A DNA stretch of 16,464 nt from JBBPZA01 sp963728925 (GTDB lineage Bacteria; Actinomycetota; Thermoleophilia; Solirubrobacterales; Solirubrobacteraceae). Made by a program: the position numbers and the translations under genes. Location: contig CAVSMB010000016.1 of NCBI GenBank assembly GCA_963728925.1, positions 1 through 16,464 of the forward strand, in the 5' to 3' direction. Of this stretch, positions 11,304 through 16,464 are shown piece after piece. Under the pieces are notes generated by a model that was not told where the DNA came from, made no database searches, and worked only from the letters and a program-made list of their open reading frames with translations. How positions within the stretch are numbered: position 1 is the stretch's first letter; each line of letters begins with the position of its first letter.

Positions 11304-13581
11304 ATGATTCCCGCCACCACCGTCCGGGCGGACCTGCACTGCCACTCGACCGCCTCGCAGCTGTCCAAGCTCGGCATCCAGCGCGCGCTGGGCCTGCCCG
11401 AGTGCGCCACACCGCCCGAGGAGGTCCACGAGCTCGCCAAGCGGCGCGGCATGGACTTCGTGACGATCACCGACCACGACACGATCGACGGCGCGCTGGC
11501 CATCGCCGACCGGCACGACGTGTTCGTCTCCGAGGAGCTGACGGCGTGGTTCAAGGGCGAGCCGCAGGCCGTTCACGTCCTCTGCTACGGCATCACCCCG
11601 GGCGACCACGAGTGGCTGCAGGCCCACAACGACGACGTCGAAGCGTGCGCGGAGTACTTGCACGAGCGCGAGATCACCTGCGCGCTCGCGCACCCGTTCT
11701 ACGCCGTGGAAGCGCCCTTGCTGCCGCGCCACCGCCGCCGGCTCGCTCAGCTCTTCGGCGTCTGGGAGACGCGCAACGGGTCGCGCGCCAAGGAGCTCAA
11801 CCACCCCGCGACGATCTACATCGAGACCCACGGCGGGACCGGCGTGGCCGGGTCAGGATCACGCCGGCGTCGACGTCGGGCGCACCTTCACCGAGACGCC
11901 CGCCGTGACGACGCCACGGGAGTTCCTCGCCCACGTTCGCGCCGGCCGCGCCGACGCTCGCGGCGAGCAGGGCAGCGCCGCGAAGTGGGCCCACGCCGCG
12001 ATGGGGCTCGCGTCGCGGGTGCTGGCCCGCGAGGCGGCGCGGTATCCCGACCCGCAGGCCGTCCTGCACATGGTCCAGCGGATCGTCGTCGAGGGCGACG
12101 CGCGGCGGACCGCGCTGGGCACCGACCTGCGCCCGGACCACGCACGCGACCTGCTCGCCTCATGGCTGGACAGCGTCGACCTCGATCTCCCGTCCGACCG
12201 CCTGCTCGCCTACCTCAAGGACGACGACTTCTCCCACGCCGACCTCTTTCGCCGCGCGCGCCGTTGCCACGAGCGCAAGCTGCGCAGGGCGGTCGGCGAC
12301 ACGCTCACCGCGGCCGCGGCCGGCGGCGACCTCGGCGCCGCCGCGACCGGGCTCTTCGAGGCCTGCGTGCCCGCGGTCCCCTACGTTCCCGCCGCGCTGT
12401 TCCTCGGCCGCGAGAAGGGCAAGCTCGTCCGCGAGAGCGGCCCCGGAGCGCACGAGCCCCGTCGCGTCGCGCTGGTCGCCGACGCCGTCGGCGGGATGCA
12501 CGGCGTCACCCGCACGCTCGACGAGCTGCGCGAGCGCGGGCTGCCCGGCTTCGAGGTCGAGGTGATCGGCACCGACCCCAACGTCGACCGCCGCCTGCCC
12601 GCGGTCGCCGAGGTTCCGATCCCGTTCTACCCCGGGCTGCAGGTCGGCGTCCCGAGCCTAACGGCCGTCACCGAGGCGATCGCCGAGGGCCGCTACGACC
12701 TCGTCCACCTCGTCTCCCCTGGCCCGGGCGGGATCGCTGCGGGGCTGCTCGCGCGGATCGCCGAGCTGCCGCTCGTCGGCAGCTACCACACCGAGCTCGC
12801 GGTCTACGCGGGGCTGCGCTCGGGCGATCGGCGCCTCGAGCTCGGGATGGCAGCCGGGCTGAGCGCCTTCTACGGCGCCTGTCGCGTGGTGCTCTCGCCC
12901 AGCCCGGCGGCCGACGCCTCGCTCGAGCGGCTCGGGATCGGAGCCGAGCGGCTCGGGCGCTGGGACCGGGGCGTCGACGTCTCGCGCTTCGATCCCGGCC
13001 AGCGCGTCGACGGGCTCCTCCCGGGGCGCCTCAACGTGCTCTACGCGGGACGGCTCACGAAGGAGAAGGGCGCGGCGCTGCTCGCCGACGCCTACCTCGC
13101 CGCCCGCGAGCGCGACCCGCGGCTGCACCTGGTGCTGGCCGGTGGCGGCCCCGAGGAGCGCGCGCTGCGCGAGCGCCTCGGCGAGCACGCGACCTTCCTC
13201 GGATGGCTCGAGGGCGAGGAGCTCGCGCAGGCCTACGCGAGCGCGGACGTGTTCCTCTTCGCGAGCGTGACCGACACCTTCGGGCAGGTGATCCTCGAGG
13301 CCCAGGCCTCCGGCGTGCCGGTCGTCGCCGTCGCCCGGGGCGGCCCGCTCGCGCTGGTCCGCGACGGCGTCACGGGGCGTCTGTGCGAGCCTGACGAGGG
13401 TGCGCTGGGCGAGGCCCTGGTGGAGCTGGCGCGCTCGCCCCGGCTGCGGCGCCGCCTCGCCGGCGGCGCGCTCGGCGAGGTCCGCGCGCGGACGTGGGAG
13501 CGCTCGCTCGCGCAGCTCGCCGACGGCTACCGACGCGCGCTCGCCCCCGCGGTCCCAGCGGAGCTCGCGCGTGTCGCTTGA
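11304..13581 (+). CDS. PHP-domain / GT4 glycosyltransferase fusion, frameshift near 11855
   Basis: The corrected product has about 759 residues. The N-terminal PHP metal-dependent phosphoesterase-like domain has DLHCHSTAS, FVTITDHDTIDG, AVHVLCYGI and CALAHPFYAV. The last PHP motif, DHAGVDVGRTFTE, is in the next frame, so the reading frame changes at 11853-11856 (one base gained or two lost). A helical linker (about residues 205-375) of no known family follows. The GT4 domain (about 386-755) has VALVADAVGGMHGVTRTL, LVGSYHTEL, LYAGRLTKEKG and DTFGQVILEAQASGVPVV, the EX7E site, and somewhat resembles sulfoquinovosyl/diacylglycerol-type GT4 enzymes. Without correction only the PHP part would be made, with the GT part perhaps from GTG/ATG re-initiation at about 11905. 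It overlaps the next gene by 11 nt. Acceptor and donor are unknown. Confidence 0.85.
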
Positions 13582-14710
13582 CGCGGCGCTGCGGACGCCG
13601 CACCGCTCTCGGCCGCACCTGCGCCTCGTGGAGCGTCCGCCGCTGCGGGTGGCCGACGTCGCGCTCTTCTACGGGGAGCGCAGCGGGGGCATCCGCAGCT
13701 ACCTCGACGCCAAGGCCGCCGTCGCCGCGGAGAGCGGGGCCTTCGAGCACCACGTCGTCGTGCCGGGCGCCCGGGAGCGCCACGGTGACGTCTGGCACGA
13801 GCTCCCCGCCGTGCGCATCGCGGCGTCCAACGGCTACCGGCTTCCGCTCGGCGCCGGACGCCTGCGCGAGACCCTGCGCAGGATCGCGCCCGACGTCGTG
13901 ATGCTCCACGATCCCTTCTGGGCGCCCGGTTCCAGCGGCCGCGTCGCCGCCGAGCTCGGCGCCGTGAGCGTCGTCATCCACCACGCCGGCGTCGACCTCG
14001 ACGCCGCAGCGATGCCCGGCCCCGCCGCGCTCTGGCGACCCGTGCTCCGCGCCTGCTTCCGTCGCGCCTACCGCCGCGTGGACGCGGTCATGTCCGTGGT
14101 CGACACCTTCGGGGACACGGGTCGCGCGCCGACCATGCCGCTGCGCCTCGGACTGGATCCCGCCTTCCGGCCGCGACCCGAGGAGCCCCGCGGTGACCAC
14201 GTGCTCTACGCCGGACGGCTCTCGCGCGAGAAGGGCGTCGACCTGCTGCTCGAAGCCGCCGCCCGCGCCGGCGACCCGTGGCCGCTGACCATCGTGGGGA
14301 GCGGGCCGCTCGGCGACGCCCTGGCTGCCCGGGCGAGACGGCTGGGGCTCGCGCGGCGCGTCTCCTTCCGCCCCTTCGTCGAGGACCGCGAACGCCTCTC
14401 GCAGCTCTACGCCCAGGCGCGCGTGGTCTGCATGCCCGGGCCCCACGAGACCTTCGGGCTCGTCGCGCTGGAGGCGGCGGCGAGCGGCGCGCGGACGGTC
14501 ACCGACGCCTCGGCGCCCGCGGCGCGGGTCATCGGCCCCGAGCTCGTCGAGACCTTCCCGGCCGGGGACGCCGGCGCGCTACTCGAGGCGATCGAGCGGG
14601 CACGCGCCGCGCCACGCGACCTCGCAGCCGCGGCGACCCTTGCCGCACAGTCGAGCTGGCCCGCGGTCTTCGCCGCCGAGCTGATCGACGTGGAGCGCCT
14701 TGCCGCATGA
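13571..14710 (+). CDS. GT4-family glycosyltransferase
   Basis: This 379-aa cytosolic retaining glycosyltransferase of the GT-B fold has in its N-terminal domain LFYGERSGGIRSYLDAKAA, MLHDPFWAPGSSGRVAAELG and IHHAGVDLD. Its C-terminal nucleotide-sugar domain has LYAGRLSREKGVDLLLEAAA, TIVGSGPLGDAL and PHETFGLVALEAAASGA, the last carrying the EX7E donor-site pair. GTG 13571 lies inside the end of the PHP-GT gene (11-nt overlap) and has GGAG 7 nt upstream; the stop overlaps the following ATG as ATGA. The dense coupling shows one operon. As the second GT4 in a row it probably adds the next sugar or works on the same acceptor as the fusion protein. The exact sugar is unknown. Confidence 0.9.
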   Translation: MSLDAALRTPHRSRPHLRLVERPPLRVADVALFYGERSGGIRSYLDAKAAVAAESGAFEHHVVVPGARERHGDVWHELPAVRIAASNGYRLPLGAGRLRETLRRIAPDVVMLHDPFWAPGSSGRVAAELGAVSVVIHHAGVDLDAAAMPGPAALWRPVLRACFRRAYRRVDAVMSVVDTFGDTGRAPTMPLRLGLDPAFRPRPEEPRGDHVLYAGRLSREKGVDLLLEAAARAGDPWPLTIVGSGPLGDALAARARRLGLARRVSFRPFVEDRERLSQLYAQARVVCMPGPHETFGLVALEAAASGARTVTDASAPAARVIGPELVETFPAGDAGALLEAIERARAAPRDLAAAATLAAQSSWPAVFAAELIDVERLAA

Positions 14711-15441
14711 CCGGCGACATCCTCGTCGCCGTGCACGACATCGAGCCGGCGACCTACGAGCGCTGCGCGCTGATCCGCGACTGGCTCTGCGACCTCGGCG
14801 TCGACCGCGCGACGCTGCTCGTGATCCCCGCCGCCGACCTTCACCCCTTCGACGCGCGCCGTCCCGACCTGGCCGACTGGCTGCGTGAACGCGTGTGCGA
14901 GGGCGACGCGGTCGCCCAGCACGGGCTCCAGCATCGCCAACTGCATCGCGCGGGCCCCGCTCGCCAGGCCATCGCCGGGCTCCAGGGTGGGCGCTCGGCG
15001 GAGTTCGTCGGCCTCGACGAGGAGGCGACGCGCCGCGCCGTGCGCTCGGGACGCCGCGTGCTGCGGCTCGCCGGCCTCGAGGCCCACGGCTTCGTCGCCC
15101 CCGCCTACGCCTACACCGCCCCGCTGCGCGAGGAGCTCGCGCGCAGCTTCGACTGGTGGGCCGGCCTGCTCCGCGTCTGGCACGGGAACGGGACCGGCGC
15201 GGACGGCGCCGGGTCGCTCGCCGGGCCGGCCCTCGGGCTCGGGAGCTCGGGCGCGGTCCGGCGCGCGCTCTCCCCCTCGCTCGTGCGCGCCGGCGCACTC
15301 GTGCAGGGCCGCCTGCTGCGCCTCGACCTCCACCCGGCCGACTTCGATCACCCCCGCCACGTGCTCGCGCTGGAGGCGGTCCTGCGCCGCGCCCGGCGAC
15401 GCACGGCGATCACCTACGACGACCTCGCCGCGCGGGGGTGA
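14707..15441 (+). CDS. DUF2334 / polysaccharide-deacetylase-like protein
   Basis: This 244-aa protein has a (beta/alpha)7-type deacetylase-like fold. The start ILVAVHDIEPATYERC carries the catalytic-type Asp (HDIEP), VAQHGLQHRQL supplies the H-x3-H metal pair, and AHGFVAPAYAYTAPL matches the 'G(F/W)xxPxw' strand. The end has LLRLDLHPADFDHPRH with a late histidine. No signal peptide or anchor is seen, so it acts in the cytosol, probably removing an acyl group from a sugar made by the two upstream glycosyltransferases. It overlaps the upstream GT4 stop (ATGA) and is followed closely by the glucosidase gene. The family call is good; the deacylase activity is inferred, and some DUF2334 proteins have no shown activity. 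Confidence 0.85.
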   Translation: MTGDILVAVHDIEPATYERCALIRDWLCDLGVDRATLLVIPAADLHPFDARRPDLADWLRERVCEGDAVAQHGLQHRQLHRAGPARQAIAGLQGGRSAEFVGLDEEATRRAVRSGRRVLRLAGLEAHGFVAPAYAYTAPLREELARSFDWWAGLLRVWHGNGTGADGAGSLAGPALGLGSSGAVRRALSPSLVRAGALVQGRLLRLDLHPADFDHPRHVLALEAVLRRARRRTAITYDDLAARG

Positions 15442-15456
15442 GCGGCGACGGCAGGC

Positions 15457-16464
15457 GTGCGACCGTCCCGTCCCGGGGCCGCGTCGAGCGTGCTCGACCC
15501 TGCACGCCGCGCGCGGCTCGAGCGCCGCGCGCTGGCGGTGCTCGACCACAACTGGCGCGAAGGCCGCCGGCCCGACGGCACGCCCTACGCGTTCACCTGT
15601 CCCTCCACCCCGCGCTACCGCCACCAGTGGTACTGGGACTCCTGCTTCCACGCGATCGTGCGCTCGCGCTGGGATCCGGCGCGCGCCCGCGAGGAGCTGC
15701 GCACGCTGCTGCGCGCCGGTAGAGGCGACGGGTTCATCCCCCACACCACGTTCTGGGACCACCCGGCGCTCTGGCGGCGCGCGCCCTTCTACGGCACCCA
15801 CACCCGCTTCGGCGCGCTGGCCACGGCGACGATCCAGACGCCGCTCATCGCGTTCGCGTGGGAGCACGTCGCGCGGCGCTCGGCCGAGGCGCCCGGCTTC
15901 GCCCGCGAGGCGCTGCCCGAGCTGCGCTCGCACTACGACTGGCTCCAGCGCGAGCGCGACCCCGACGGCGACGGCCTCATCACGATCATCCACCCCGACG
16001 AGTCGGGGCTGGACGACACGCCGAAGTACGACCCGGTGTGGGGCTGGATGGGCCACGACCGGCCCGGCCACCTGTGGCTGGTGGAGCGCCACCGGCGCCG
16101 GGGCTTCCGCGGGCCCGAGATCATCGCGAGCTACGACGAGCACGTAGAGGACGTTCTCGTCAACGTCCTCTACGCGCTGTCCCTGCGATCGCTCTCGCGA
16201 CTCGAGGGCGAAGGCGAGGACGGGCGCTATCTCCTGCGCGCGCGCCGCACCGAGCGAGCGCTGCTCGAGCGCTGCCTCGACGAGCGCAGCGGGCTGTTCC
16301 TCGACCTCGCCGGGCGCGCCGAGCGGCGCGTGGACGTCTCGACCTGGTCGGCGCTGGCGCCGCTGGCCCTCGACGCGCTGCCCGAGGACGTGCGCCGCCG
16401 CCTGGTCGAGGAGCACCTGCTCGACCCCCGCCGCTACCGCGTCGCGTGCGGGATCCCCTCGGTG
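15457..16464 (+). CDS. MGH1-type / GH63-like glycoside hydrolase, partial at the right edge
   Basis: From GTG 15457 (or in-frame GTG 15490) 336 codons are open to the window end with no stop. The (alpha/alpha)6-barrel hallmarks are clear: LDHNWREGRRPDGTPYAFTC, YRHQWYWDSCFHAI (D61 in WDS), GDGFIPHTTFWDHP, ATIQTPLIAFAWEHV, YDWLQRERDPDGDGLITI and HPDESGLDDTPKYDP. This pattern matches the mannosylglycerate-hydrolase-type (MGH1) domain, related to GH63 and amylo-alpha-1,6-glucosidases, acting on glucosyl- or mannosyl-glycerate or similar short glycosides. The gene begins 15 nt after the DUF2334 stop in the same frame. A GTG at 15438 overlapping that stop opens another frame with a poor product and is rejected. 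An internal 12-bp hairpin lies at 16144-16173. Confidence 0.88.
   Translation, partial: MRPSRPGAASSVLDPARRARLERRALAVLDHNWREGRRPDGTPYAFTCPSTPRYRHQWYWDSCFHAIVRSRWDPARAREELRTLLRAGRGDGFIPHTTFWDHPALWRRAPFYGTHTRFGALATATIQTPLIAFAWEHVARRSAEAPGFAREALPELRSHYDWLQRERDPDGDGLITIIHPDESGLDDTPKYDPVWGWMGHDRPGHLWLVERHRRRGFRGPEIIASYDEHVEDVLVNVLYALSLRSLSRLEGEGEDGRYLLRARRTERALLERCLDERSGLFLDLAGRAERRVDVSTWSALAPLALDALPEDVRRRLVEEHLLDPRRYRVACGIPSV
16144..16173. repeat. Perfect 12-bp inverted repeat inside the MGH1-type glucosidase gene
   Basis: GTAGAGGACGTT and AACGTCCTCTAC flank a 6-nt loop (CTCGTC), all within coding sequence for EDVLVNVLY. The left arm uses GTA and GTT for Val, codons otherwise rare in this gene, and both are needed for the pairing. 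It may form an mRNA hairpin or be a protein binding site. Confidence 0.6.

Noticed and set aside
11905..13581. Independent gene starting at 11905 (MTTPREFL)
   Set aside because: The frame is already in the PHP motif DHAGVDVGRTFTE before that ATG, so the region continues the PHP-GT fusion after a frame change.
15438..15722. GTG overlapping the DUF2334 stop as a start for the next gene
   Set aside because: That frame gives an Arg/Pro-rich product without the glucosidase motifs; the motif-bearing frame starts at 15457 or 15490.
14407..16416. Long minus-strand open frame (669 codons) under the GT4, DUF2334 and MGH1 genes
   Set aside because: No recognisable domain, repetitive Arg/Ala/Val composition, and antisense to three genes with clear motifs; it reflects the GC-rich codon pattern.
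1..16464. CRISPR array, tRNA, rRNA, insertion sequence or att site
   Set aside because: No regularly spaced repeats, no cloverleaf-like or rRNA stretches, no transposase or integrase motifs and no terminal repeats were seen on either strand.

Overview
The window is very GC-rich, with G or C in most third codon positions. Gene content (PHP–glycosyltransferase fusion, DUF2334, MGH1-type glucosidase, YceI, a DUF11-like fragment, an arsM/aquaporin ars locus) and a run of apparently leaderless promoters suggest a high-GC actinobacterium, most likely Thermoleophilia/Solirubrobacterales. The lineage is inferred from gene style, not from a marker gene.

Layout. (1) 1-475, minus: broken remnants that read like a tungstate/molybdate uptake locus (PBP-like C-terminus, TupA-like lipoprotein N-terminus, ABC-ATPase C-terminus). 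(2) 473-1521, minus: a zinc-type ArsR/SmtB repressor followed by a CDF cation exporter that lacks its C-terminal domain. (3) 1606-4296: a divergent arsenic locus, with arsR-arsM leftwards and a metallophosphatase plus aquaporin rightwards, sharing a compact symmetric operator/promoter at 2737-2791. (4) 4384-5486, plus: a four-helix membrane protein and a membrane-anchored cupredoxin-like protein. (5) 5281-8904: small or damaged genes (DUF11-like fragment, 64-aa protein, phosphodiester glycosidase, zinc-ribbon protein, SRPBCC/CoxG-like gene missing its middle, intact YceI, a possible CoxL scrap, the tail of a membrane protein). (6) 8905-16464: a carbohydrate block, with a GH31 glycosidase leftwards and, divergently, PHP-GT4, GT4, DUF2334 deacetylase-like and MGH1-type glucosidase genes in a tightly packed operon that runs off the window.

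How the parts work together. The ars locus appears to sense As(III) with a Cys-type ArsR, methylate it with ArsM and move it through a wide-filter aquaporin. The co-expressed phosphatase has no obvious role in that scheme. The SmtB-like/CDF pair is a separate Zn(II) efflux unit. The right-hand block looks like synthesis and turnover of an undefined glycoside or glycan.

A recurrent oddity is the number of scars: two single-site frameshifts in otherwise good genes (about 10050 and 11855), an apparent in-frame internal deletion, an unterminated small gene and several C-terminal scraps directly after stop codons. Either this stretch has decayed by repeated deletion or the assembly contains errors; the sequence alone cannot decide. 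No tRNA, rRNA, CRISPR array, insertion sequence or att site was seen.
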